64,000 nucleotides of DNA. It comes from Rhodosorus marinus. Taxonomy: Eukaryota; Rhodophyta; Stylonematophyceae; Stylonematales; Stylonemataceae. Position numbers and translations under genes: made by a program. Below, piece after piece: positions 28,809 through 38,765 of this stretch (positions are counted from its first letter, which is position 1; every line of letters begins with the position of its first letter). The notes under the pieces were generated by a model. That model did no database searches. It had not been told where the DNA came from and saw only the letters and a list, made by a program, of their open reading frames with translations. Where the stretch lies: the NCBI GenBank assembly GCA_029953675.1, contig JAMWBK010000004.1:124001-188000 (forward strand). The letters run 5' to 3'.

Positions 28809-29615
28809 GTTAGTCCATGCAAAACGCGAGAGAACGGAGGTTTTGCGTGCGAGAGCAACCCCACCGCACACTCTTGATGGCCCTCGAATCATCATTCACC
28901 GACTACCCGTGTTTTACTGACCATCTGCTCGATATCTGGTACGCCTACACCAATCAAGTGTCGCCCTCTGGCGACATGCTAACCTGAAGCGCTACGCGGG
29001 GCGTAGAAAGGAACTAGGAACTAATTTGCTGTTAGCAGCGTGATTGCAGAGGTGCGCGACCACCGCATGGACTGCCCGCATTTCTCCCTAGTTCCTAAGA
29101 GGCCCTTGTTTGATTGTTTGGAAAGCACTACCGTAAGCAGCTGTAAGGCATTGTTCTGCATTTTTCTTCCACCAAAGCGTCAGATACCAGGAGATCTGCG
29201 AAGCAAGGGGGAGAGCGAAATGGCACGGGCTGATTCGCAGTTAGTGGTTTGCTACCGAAACATCACACGCTTAACTATCGTTAGTCCACGAAAAGCGGGA
29301 GAGAGCGGGGGTTTTGCTTGCAAAAAAACAATCAACAACCACCACCCACTCTTGATGGTAGCTTTTTTCCCTCGAATTGTTTTCGAGTCGCAGCTAAACC
29401 GTATTTTCGTGCCCATCCTGCTCAATATCTGGTGCGCCTACACCGCTTAAGTGTCGCTTTTTGGCGATGCTAGCCAAAAGCGCTTTGTAGGGCGTAAAAG
29501 GTAACTAAGAACTAATTGCTGCTAGCAGCGTGTTCGCAGAGTCACTCCACCACTGCCTGGACTTCTCAGCGCTTCCCCCTAGTTCCTGAGGGGCCCTTGT
29601 TTGAATGTTTGGAAA
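28809..29615 (+). repeat. ~470-bp tandem duplication of a family B-derived segment
   Basis: 28809-29140 and 29279-29615 share order and content: AAAGCGGGAGAGA.CG, CACTCTTGATGG, a stretch like the family B C-terminal codons (AAGTGTCGC...TGGCGA), GCGCTACGC.GGGCGTA, GGAACTA.GAACTAA and GAGGCCCTTGTTTGA. They are diverged relics. Confidence 0.6.
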
Positions 29616-29788
29616 GCTGCGGAATGGTGTTCCCCTTTCCAGTGAAGTAGAGGTTTGTGATCGATGCGCGACAATGATCCCTTTATAAGAACGATAAAGT
29701 AGAGTCGACTACCAACGTGCGCTGGGGGAAGGAGACATGGGAAGGGTAAAGTGTGAAGAGTAAAACCTGTATTTGCAAGTTTAAAGCC

Positions 29789-30716
29789 ATGGAAATGAAG
29801 CTGGTTAGACGAGCTTTAGTGGCCTTGTTGCCGTTCGTGGTATGCACGGTTGTTTCTGGGGCAGTGGCTGGCGCAGCGGCTGGGGCTGCGGTGGTTGGTG
29901 GGATGATGCCAACGGTGGTTCCTGTAGCAGCGGCTGGAGCGGCGGCCGGAGCGGCGCTACCAACTGTACCACCCACAGTTGGGGGGACGTTACCTACTGA
30001 CGCTGCTGTGGTTGGTGGGATTCCACCAACTGACGCTGCTGTGGTTGGTGGGATTCCACCAACTGACGCTGCTGTGGTTGGTGGGATTCCACCAACTGAC
30101 GCTGCTGTGGTTGGTGGGATTCCACCAACTGACGCTGCTGTGGCTGGTGGGATTCCACCAACTGACGCTGCTGTGGTTGGTGGGATCCCCCCAACTGACG
30201 CTGCTGCGGTTGGTGGGATCCCCCCAACTGACGCTGCTGCGGTTGGTGGGATCCCCCCAACTGACGCTGCTGCGGTTGGTGGGATCCCCCCAACTGACGC
30301 TGCTGTGGTTGGTGGGATCCCCAACTGACGCTGCTGCGGTTGGTGGGATCCCCCCAACTGACGCTGCTGCGGTTGGTGGGATCCCCCCAACTGACGCTGC
30401 TGCGGTTGGTGGGATCCCCCCAACTGACGCTGCTGTGGTTGGTGGGATCCCCCCAACTGACGCTGCTGTGGTTGGTGGGATCCCCCCAACTGACGCTGCT
30501 GTGGTTGGTGGGATCCCCCCAACTGACGCTGCGGCGGTTGGTGGGATCCCCCCAACTGACGCTGCGGCGGTTGGTGGGATCCCCCCAACTGACGCTGCGG
30601 CGACGGTGGGGGCAGGTGCTCGGGCAGCAGCTGGGTCAGCGGCTGGAGCGGCGCTACCAACTGTACCACCCGCAATTGGAGGGACATTACCAACTGAGAT
30701 TGCCGCGGTTAGTTGA
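29789..30716 (+). pseudogene. Secreted Ala/Gly/Pro repeat protein, frameshifted by 2 bp
   Basis: ATG 29789 opens a signal peptide (MEMKLVRRALVALLPFVVC.. to VVSGAVAG) followed by an Ala/Gly-rich spacer. An array of 11-residue units TDAAVVGGIPP (33-bp repeats, about 19 copies) comes next. At 30319-30322 a run of six C found in the other units is reduced to four. This ends the first frame at 30328; the same repeat continues in the next frame to 30716, finishing with an Ala-rich C-terminus that mirrors the N-terminal spacer (GAALPTVPP). Either the allele is broken or the short C run is a sequence or assembly error. An extracellular matrix role is only inferred. Degenerate repeat traces continue to about 30890. 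Confidence 0.65.
29996..30606 (+). repeat. 33-bp coding minisatellite, open in all frames
   Basis: Unit of the type ACTGACGCTGCTGTGGTTGG + TGGGATTCCACCA. Unit length is a multiple of 3 and contains no stop in any of six frames, which explains the long overlapping open frames on both strands. Sub-types: GGGATTCCACC early, GGGATCCCCCC later, GCGGCGG at the end. Confidence 0.95.
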
Positions 30717-30890
30717 AGGATACCAACTGAGACTGCCGCGGCCGAGAGGGACACTAGCAGCTGAGGCTGCAGCGGCGACGGCAGTAGCTCGAGCAGTGCC
30801 TGAGTCAGCGGCTAGAGCGGCGGCTTGAGCGACCAACTTTACCACCCGCAGTTGGGGACACTACCAATTGACACAGCGGCGGTTTATTTC

Positions 30891-31044
30891 TATTCATAGA
30901 TGTTTCTGTTGATTATCAAAATGGACGGAATTACTGGCATAGGCTGAAGGAGCGATATGCTCAAAACGTAATTTACTTTGAACAAATTTATTGCTGAAAT
31001 AAATCGTACTATATTGGTAGAACTACCACTTGGATGGATGGATT
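30891..31044. other. Short AT-rich spacer
   Basis: No coding content. It contains a weak family B tail-like hairpin, GGCATAGGCTGAAGGAGCG. Confidence 0.3.
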
Positions 31045-31332
31045 AACCACCATAGTCGCTGAGCGACACTTAAACGGCTTAGGAATCCCAGGTATTCAAC
31101 CGGATGGTCAGTAAAACATTTCCAAACCACTCCGAGCTGGACACTTACAGATGCCCAAAGCTTTTCACAATGAGAGGTTGGAACCTGTGACAACGGCCAT
31201 ATGCACACTGGATACTGGCCATGCTCTCACTGAGAGTCTCAGCATACCGTCGTTTCTTCAGTCGGCGAAGTACAGAAGCTGCTGCCTCCCGGCGAAGAGC
31301 GGCGGAGGGGAGTAGGTACTTAACACTGGACT
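31045..31332 (-). mobile_element. Diverged family B 3' fragment at array end
   Basis: Encodes (minus) ...ALRREAAASVLRRLKKRRYAE and HRFQPLIVKSFGH, diverged. Its truncated 5' end is joined to the tail of the next copy (CTATGCTAGTAAAGTCC). Confidence 0.78.
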
Positions 31333-31380
31333 GGACTTTACTAGCATAGCCTGAAGCGCTACGCAAGGCGTGAAGATGAA

Positions 31381-34300
31381 CTAATACCTAGGGAGGGAAG
31401 CATGCAACCCCAGGCGCCGATGGCGCGCCTCGGAAAGCATGTCGCTGGAATATCGCCAAAGGGAGACACTTAAACGCCTCAAGAGCGCCAAATATTCAGT
31501 AGGATGCTCAGCAAAACATTTCCGCAACCACTCTAAACCCGACTTATCCACGTGACCAAAGCTTTCCACAATGAATGGCTGGAACCGGTGAGAGCGACCC
31601 TCAGCGCAAGGCAGACTGGCCATGCTCTCAGCATACCGTCGTTCCTTAACTCTTCGAAGGGCTGAAGCCGCGGCCCCCCGGCGGCGGGCGGCTGCGGTGA
31701 GGTGGGCGCTGGCCACGGGGCAGGTAATCGCAAGGTCCACATATGTTGAGCGTCTGGCAGCAGCGTCGGAGACGAGGAGATCGGCTATACAACGGGGCGG
31801 TGCAGAGTCCGAGATGGATCTGGGCAGTTCCGACTCAACCTCAACCGTATGCCCTATCCGAGTCAAAGATTCGCTGAGGATGTACTTGAGGCGAGTGTGA
31901 CGCCTCGTACGGAGACCTCGCAACAGTCCGCAGGAACCCAGGAAGTGGTAGCCACAAGCGTCAATCCGGCTCTCACATCCCTGACAGAAAGACGGCCGAT
32001 TAGAGTGCCACGGAGCCTGTGGCAAACCGAGATAGATCCGTGCGGCAGAACGGAACTGGAAAGCATCGAGACGATGACTCAATGACGACGGTAGAGTGGT
32101 TAACCACAAGTGCGAGAGGTGGCCTCCCATGCCGCGGAGACGAGCGGCAGTGGTAGGCGGCGTGAGAGGAGAATTGAGCATGACTGTGTGAGCGGCACTG
32201 TGTTGGCCCCAGGTGAGGCTATGTTGAATCACATCAGTGTGGGAGCTCCACAATCGGCTCAAACCCGGGTAGTCTGCAACAGGGGACCCGGGGCTAGCCT
32301 CTCCGTCATCGGCAAGAACTCGGTCGAGGGGACAATCCTCAATCGCTTCAGCTCGTCCCCATAACAGCTCCCCCCAGGAACGAAAGCCGGACCGATTTGC
32401 GTCCGGCACGGCGTTGCACCTCCTGAACGCGTGTTGAAGACCATCATAAATTGTCAAAAGCGGGGGCGGCAGGGTCACTGGATCCTCGTTGGTCAAAGCT
32501 CGAGCCAAGAGGCAGGCACTTCGCATCCGGAAGGTCACCAACGTTCGCAGCGCGGTAGCCCAGGAGGCAACCGCCGCTGGCGAGCATACCAGCCCACGGT
32601 CTGCGACGCCGAATCCCCCTAATCGCAACGGTAGAGCGATCTGTGCACGAATAAAGTCCCTGTCGGGAGCAGCTTCAAGATCGAGGGGCTCATCCAAGAG
32701 CGTTCCCCAGTGTTGCAGGGTCATTTCGTCGGCTTTAGCCGCGATCCACGAGCCCCAAGCTGGAGGCAGGCTGCGCAACCAGTAGTTGAGTCTGGGACCG
32801 GCACAAAAGCGGGAAAGCAAGCAGGCCGATTGCAGCATGCTGTCGGGTAGGTGCTCAATGGCGTCGGTGAGTTGCTTGTGCCGTGCCAAAACTCGCTCGC
32901 AGGATGCTTGGACAAAGTTGTCAGTCCCCAATCCGACGCCGTGGTGTTCGAACCCTTCACGTTCGCTGATTAGTCGCAGAGTGGGTGGCAGAGAGGCCAG
33001 CGACACGTCCCTCGGGGGGAGAAAGCGACATTTTTCTGTTTCCACAGTCAAACCGACGCGACGTGCAATCGCTTCGATCGCGGTCAGTCCCCTAGCCAGG
33101 GTGTCAGGGGTGCCCAGCAATGTTACGTCATCGTGGTACGCGCAGATTCGAAGATCCGAGACCTCAGTCGAAAGACGTAAAAGTACGAGCTGTAGTGCAC
33201 AGGCATGAAGAAGAGGTCCGCAAGGGTCGCCTTGTTGGACGCCAGTATGTGCTTGAAAAACAGTGCCCTCCGTTGTCAAGTAGGGGAAGCTCTCCCCTCC
33301 GTAAATACCCGATAGAAACGGCCACGCCTCCGGAAACACACGTCGGAGCACCTCTAGCGCATGCGTCCGCGACACGCTGTTGAATGCGTTCCGGAAATCA
33401 ACCACCAAGACTCCCCACTCCGGCCTACTGAATGAATGGTTTAATCGGAGGCTGAAAAAAAAAAACCCCGAGGGGAAAAAAAGACTAAGCGCGGCGAAGT
33501 ACTCGCGCCTCCAACATCAAAGCGGCATTCATGCGCCACAGCAGGAAACTTAAGCGGGTAAACAACGATTGAAGACGGTCAGGGCGTTCGCGGAACAACT
33601 CCCGAAGCCAGCGAGAACCAACAGAGTCCATGAACCCAAAGCACTCAATGATCAGGGGTACCAAGCGATGTGCTAGTGCCGAAGCACGAACACCAGGGGA
33701 AGACAAAGCCCCCGCGCATTTGATCTCTTTGCGGCGTCTCATGCTGGCGGCGGCAGATCCACGGCGCTCCCCCGCAGCCGGGAGATAACGACTAGCTTGA
33801 GGGTTGGGAACAGCAAGATCAACGTATGTGGTACGGCGGCTGTCGTCACAGGTGATCACCAGGTCGGCTACACGGCGTTCTGGCGCGTTCTAGCTCGATC
33901 CCATGGGTGATCAGTTCGCAACCCCCAGAAAATCCCACCCCTACTTGCAAGGGCGCCATAAAAGCTGTGACGCGCTGGCGAAGGCGCTGGCATAGCCACC
34001 TCCCGGCTAACTTCCGTAGGCTCTCCACCATCCCGATCGGCCGGAGACGCGGGTGGGCCGGCTGGTGGTCAGGTTTCGTGAGCAAGCAAAGCTGTGCCTG
34101 CCGGAGATGTTCCCATGGCGCGGACGCACCCGATACGCCCTGGAACAACTTGTTAAGGATCCTCAGAAGCGCGCTCTGGCCAGGCTGGCTCAGGGCCTGC
34201 AATAGCTCTGTTCTTAGTCCGGAGGGTCCAGGACAGCGTCCCCGACGCGAGGTACGAAGCAAATCCTCCAGGTCAGACTCACTGAGGGTCAGATCGATGC

Positions 34301-34904
34301 GAAACCTGGCCAACTCCGGACGGTCCAAGAATACCTCGAATTCAGGGGACAAATCCACGTCGGACTCAGGGAACAAAGACGACACCGTCTGGGCGAGACT
34401 ATCATCGTAGGGGAGGACAGGCGCCTGGCCCTCCAAAACCCGCGCCGCTCGACTTAAATCGCCCACTGCTACCAATTTCTGTACTCCAGCTGGCACGGGC
34501 GACACTGTGCCATGCCGAGTCCGACGGGCGGATGGTGCTGACGACGCCAAATAGCTGCGCTGTAGTACTTCGAAGTCTCCCTTCAAGAACAGGGCCAGTC
34601 GGTCTCGTACTCGCCATCTGCGCTCCGATGTGTGAATGGGGGCCAGAATCAGGCGCGGCATGACCCCCAGAAAAACCCAAATGACTGTGTCCCGAATGTT
34701 GCGAGCCAGGCTCGTGAAGATGAAATCGAGAATGGTTCCAGCTACCAGAAGGTCTCCACGAGGAAGGACGACTGGGGGAATGCCCCCACGGAGGGGAAGC
34801 GAGCCTCCTTCCAAAGAAATCCACCGCCGGAGCCAACTCCGAAAACGCGTACGCCAAATGCCCCAGTCTCCGCCCTCCTTCAGGACATAAGACTGTAGAT
34901 CCAT
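31381..34904 (-). pseudogene. Family B ORF2: RT and endonuclease-like protein, interrupted by insertion
   Basis: Two blocks, 34904-33880 and 33427-31381, add to 1024 codons in one frame once the insertion and one CTG are discounted; no other stop is seen. Block 1 has RCPGPSGLRTELL and LRPIGMVESLRKLAGRWL. Block 2 has VVDFRNAFNSVSR, HTGVQQGDPCGP and AYHDDV, then the knuckle CQGC...YHFLGSC and CIADLLV...RSTYVDLAI, the RLE-like segment. The ATG at 34904 follows the ORF1 stop by 31 nt. Architecture equals family A ORF2, but the sequences are well diverged. Confidence 0.88.
33431..33879 (-). mobile_element. Family A 3' fragment inserted in family B ORF2
   Basis: 449 bp from the RRVADLVI codons to the AATGAATGG tail, flanked by CTG at 33428-33430 and 33880-33882. 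The 124-codon open frame at 33485-33859 is its truncated ORF2 end. It is nearly identical to the 10-kb copy, so the insertion is young. Confidence 0.92.
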
Positions 34905-34935
34905 AGGCTGCGACCTCGCAGCCGTGCCTGGAGCG

Positions 34936-36236
34936 CTAATCGTGCTTCTCCCCCTTAGACCCGGGGGAGTCGGTCCTCGCTCTCTTACCTCCTATCCGCA
35001 CCAAAGTCGTGAGCCTCCCACTCCGCGAGGCTCGCGGAACGGATCCCGCGGGCTTCAGCAAAGTAACCTGGGCGTCCTCCACCGCCATGCCCTCAGTCTG
35101 CTCCCCTGCCTCACCACTCTCGCTGGAAGTAGTGCTGGAAGCAGAGCCCTCCAAAATCCCCACCCGCTGCAGCTCTGTCTTGTAGCGCGAAGTCAGCACA
35201 AGTCGCCTCTCCAGATCGAAGAAACTGGAAACCGCCATGCGCAGGTGACGAGGGCCCGACCGGAACCGCGCCAACAAGATCCTCTCAAGGCGCTGAATCC
35301 GTAGCCAATGGATCGCTGCCGCCTTCACGCTGCTCTCATGCTCAGAGAGCCCTGCCGTTTCTCCCGGAGACAGGAAATTGCCCGAGAAACGGTCAAAATC
35401 GAAGTGCAAAACCACCTGCGGGTTGCAGCGCAGCCACCGGGCGCTCTCAGGCCACTGCTCGGTAGGCTTCGCCAGCAAGGCCTCCAGGTACTTGGCGGCG
35501 GTTGCGGAGACCAAAAACAGCACATCGCGGCCCTCATAGTTTGCGAAGAAGAAATCACCCCGGCTGCACCCTAACGATTCCGCAAAAGTGTCCCGGAAGT
35601 CTCGCATAGACGGAACCTGTCCTCGTGTAGTCTGGGGCCGGACATTTCGCACCCACAGAAATTGGAGAGTGGTCTCCACAGGTCCATCCTGAGGCTCGCG
35701 AGATGGTATGAAACGGAGCATAGCCGCCGTACGTGTGGCAGTGGTGCCCTTCCGCAAGACTGATGCGTACGAAGCGCCCCCTTGCGGCCACCACGTGCCC
35801 CCGAAGTAGCCGGGAGCTGGTGACGACCTGAGGGCTGGTCCAAGAGAGGGAAGTCCACAGCTGCAGTCTCCTCCACACCGGTTGCCGCACAGTCACCACC
35901 ACCATTGCCTCGAGTCCCCGAGCGCTGAAGCGCGTTTTGGCCCGGCCTGCCGCTCCCCAACGTCGTACTGTCCCGCGCAGAAGCAACAGCCCTCGCCTGT
36001 CCCGGGACAGGTTCATGTTGATTGACCGGATGTTGACTGCCTTCAGCCAACGCTGCCACTCTGGGGCAATTCAAATTCTCGTCCGAATTTGAATTTGACC
36101 TGGCCAGCAATCCCGATTCCAGCCCACCTAGCTTCTGGGTGAGCTGAGGGAGCACTCCACGATCACTCGCAGCCATGATCAGGCTGGTGACAGCGGAGAT
36201 AAGTGCACGCGTGGCTTTATTGGACTTTACTAGCAT
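34936..36236 (-). pseudogene. Family B ORF1 (gag-like), one frameshift
   Basis: Two minus frames join into one protein. The first (from ATG 36176, or ATG 36236 inside the neighbouring copy's tail) is helical, then polar. The second (to 34936) begins with GASYASVLRKG and has LQFLWVRNVRPQTTRG, a FFFANYEGRDVLFLV stretch and a C-terminal KRARTD basic patch. The frames meet at a C run at 35777-35781 (plus strand); one extra base would restore one frame. No CCHC zinc knuckle was seen. It probably binds the element RNA; this is inferred from position. Confidence 0.65.
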
Positions 36237-38157
36237 AGCCTGAAGCGCTACGCAAGGCGTGAAGATGAACTAATAACTAGGGAGGGAAGCATGCAACCCC
36301 AGGCGCCGATGGCGCGCCTCGGAAAGCATGTCGCTGGAATATCGCCAAAGGGAGACACTTAAACGCCTCAAGAGCGCCAAATATTCAGTAGGATGCTCAG
36401 CAAAACATTTCCGCAACCACTCTAAACCCGACTTATCCACGTGACCAAAGCTTTCCACAATGAATGGCTGGAACCGGTGAGAGCGACCCTCAGCGCAAGG
36501 CAGACTGGCCATGCTCTCAGCATACCGTCGTTCCTTAACTCTTCGAAGGGCTGAAGCCGCGGCCCCCCGGCGGCGGGCGGCTGCGGTGAGGTGGGCGCTG
36601 GCCACGGGGCAGGTAATCGCAAGGTCCACATATGTTGAGCGTCTGGCAGCAGCGTCGGAGACGAGGAGATCGGCTATACAACGGGGCGGTGCAGAGTCCG
36701 AGATGGATCTGGGCAGTTCCGACTCAACCTCAACCGTATGCCCTATCCGAGTCAAAGATTCGCTGAGGATGTACTTGAGGCGAGTGTGACGCCTCGTACG
36801 GAGACCTCGCAACAGTCCGCAGGAACCCAGGAAGTGGTAGCCACAAGCGTCAATCCGGCTCTCACATCCCTGACAGAAAGACGGCCGATTAGAGTGCCAC
36901 GGAGCCTGTGGCAAACCGAGATAGATCCGTGCGGCAGAACGGAACTGGAAAGCATCGAGACGATGACTCAATGACGACGGTAGAGTGGTTAACCACAAGT
37001 GCGAGAGGTTGCCTCCCATGCCGCGGAGACGAGCGGCAGTGGTAGGCGGCGTGAGAGGAGAATTGAGCATGACTGTGTGATCGGCACTGTGTTGGCCCCA
37101 GGTGAGGCTATGTTGAATCACATCAGTGCGGGAGCTCCACAATCGGCTCAAACCCGGGTAGTCTGCAACAGGGGACCCGCGGCTAGCCTCTCCGTCATCG
37201 GCAAGAACTCGGTCGAGGGGACAATCCTCAATCGCTTCAGCTCGTCCCCATAACAGCTCCCTCCAGGAACGAAAGCGGGACCGATTTGCGTCCGGCACGG
37301 CGTTGCACCTCCTGAACGCGTGTTGAAGACCATCATAAATTGTCAAAAGCGGGGGCGGCAGGGTCACTGGATCCTCGTTGGTCAAAGCTCGAGCCAAGAG
37401 GCAGGCACTTCGCATCCGGAAGGTCACCAACGTTCGCAGCGCGGTAGCCCAGGAGGCAACCGCCGCTGGCGAGCATACCAGCCCACGGTCTGCGACGCCG
37501 AATCCCCTAATCGCAACGGTAGAGCGATCTGTGCACGAATAAAGTCCCTGTCGGGAGCAGCTTCAAGATCGAGGGGCTCATCCAAGAGCGTTCCCCAGTG
37601 TTGCAGGGTCATTTCGTCGGCTTTAGCCGCGATCCACGAGCCCCAAGCTGGAGGCAGGCTGCGCAACCAGTAGTTGAGTCTGGGACCGGCACAAAAGCGG
37701 GAAAGCAAGCAGGCCGATTGCAGCATGCTGTCGGGTAGGTGCTCAATGGCGTCGGTGAGTTGCTTGTGCCGTGCCAAAACTCGCTCGCAGGATGCTTGGA
37801 CAAAGTTGTCAGTCCCCAATCCGACGCCGTGGTGTTCGAACCCTTCACGTTCGCTGATTAGTCGCAGAGTGGGTGGCAGAGAGTTCAGCGACACGTCCCT
37901 CGGGGGGAGAAAGCGACATTTTTCTGTTTCTACAGTCAAACCGACGCGACGTGCAATCGCTTCGATCGCGGTCAGTCCCCTAGCCAGGGTGTCAGGGGTG
38001 CCCAGCAATGTTACGTCATCGTGGTACGCGCAGATTCGAAGATCCGAGACCTCAGTCGAAAGACGTAAAAGTACGAGCTGTAGGGCACAGGCATGAAGAA
38101 GAGGTCCGCAAGGGTCGCCTTGTTGGACGCCAGTATGTGCTTGAAAAACAGTGCCTT
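36222..38157 (-). mobile_element. Family B copy 2 of the array, 5'-truncated
   Basis: Nearly identical to the 3' half of the 31-36 kb copy. It starts in RT at GTVFQAHTGVQQGDP and is joined 5' to the next tail (CTATGCTAATAAAGGC). A one-base loss in a C run near 37504 shifts the frame, leaving open pieces at 37424-38158 and 36270-37430. Confidence 0.9.
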
Positions 38158-38402
38158 TATTAGCATAGCCTACAGCGCTACGCAAACCGTGAAAAGGAAC
38201 TAAGAACTAGGTAGGGAAGCGTGCAAACCCAGGCGCCGATGGCGCGCCTCGGCAAGCGTGCTGCTCGAATATCGCCACAGAGAGACGCTTACCGCAAAAG
38301 TTCCAAGTATTCAACAGGATGCTCAGTGAAACATTTCCGCAACCAATCCTAACCCGACTTCTCCACGTGACCAAAGCTTCCACAATGAAAGGCTGGAACT
38401 TA
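38153..38402 (-). mobile_element. Family B copy 3 of the array, short 3' end
   Basis: Tail plus about 200 bp of C-terminal coding sequence with small deletions. Its 5' side ends at AAAGGCTGGAACTTAC, where unrelated sequence (38402-38490) begins. Confidence 0.82.
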
Positions 38403-38491
38403 CTTCTTAGCTCAGAAGCCAGCTCATTAGTGAACTCAAGGAAAAATGTCAAAGCTAGCCTTCGCATACTAAAAAAACATTGGCTCTACAA

Positions 38492-38764
38492 TCTGTGGCG
38501 AGCGCCCACCTCACGGCTGCCGCCCGCCGACGAGGCGCAGCCGCTTCGGCTCTTCGACGAGTGAAGGAACGACGGTATGCTGAGAGCATGGCCAGTCTGC
38601 CTTACGCCGAGGGTCGCTCCCACCAGTTCCAGCCTTTCATTGTGGAAAGCTTTGGTCATGTGGATAAGTCGCGTTTAGAGTGGTTGCGAAAATGTTTCGC
38701 TGAGCATCCTACTGAGTACTTGGCGCTTTTGCGGCGTTTGAGTGCCGCCCTGTGGCGATGTTCT
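38492..38764 (+). mobile_element. Family B fragment in opposite orientation inside the array
   Basis: Plus-strand C-terminal codons (ASAHLTAAARRRGAAASALR..., FQPFIVESFGHVDK...) ending CTGTGGCGATGTTC before the stop. It is truncated at both ends and abuts the tail of the next minus-strand copy. Confidence 0.85.
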
Positions 38765-38765
38765 G

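Larger units (their letters stand above)
31333..36221 (-). mobile_element. Family B non-LTR retrotransposon, near-complete, split by family A
   Basis: Minus-strand element of about 4.4 kb without the insertion: 5' end near 36221, ORF1 (to 34936), a 31-bp gap, ORF2 (34904 to 31381), then a 3' UTR with the stem-loop and TAGTAAAGTCC. A family A 3' fragment (33431-33879) with CTG on both sides divides ORF2. The 5' end touches the 3' tail of another family B copy (36222 onward). This is the reference copy for the family. Confidence 0.9.

Noticed and set aside
29683-30754. Several long minus-strand and alternate plus frames over the 33-bp repeats
   Set aside because: The repeat unit has no stop in any frame. 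Only the plus frame with a signal peptide has a sensible start.
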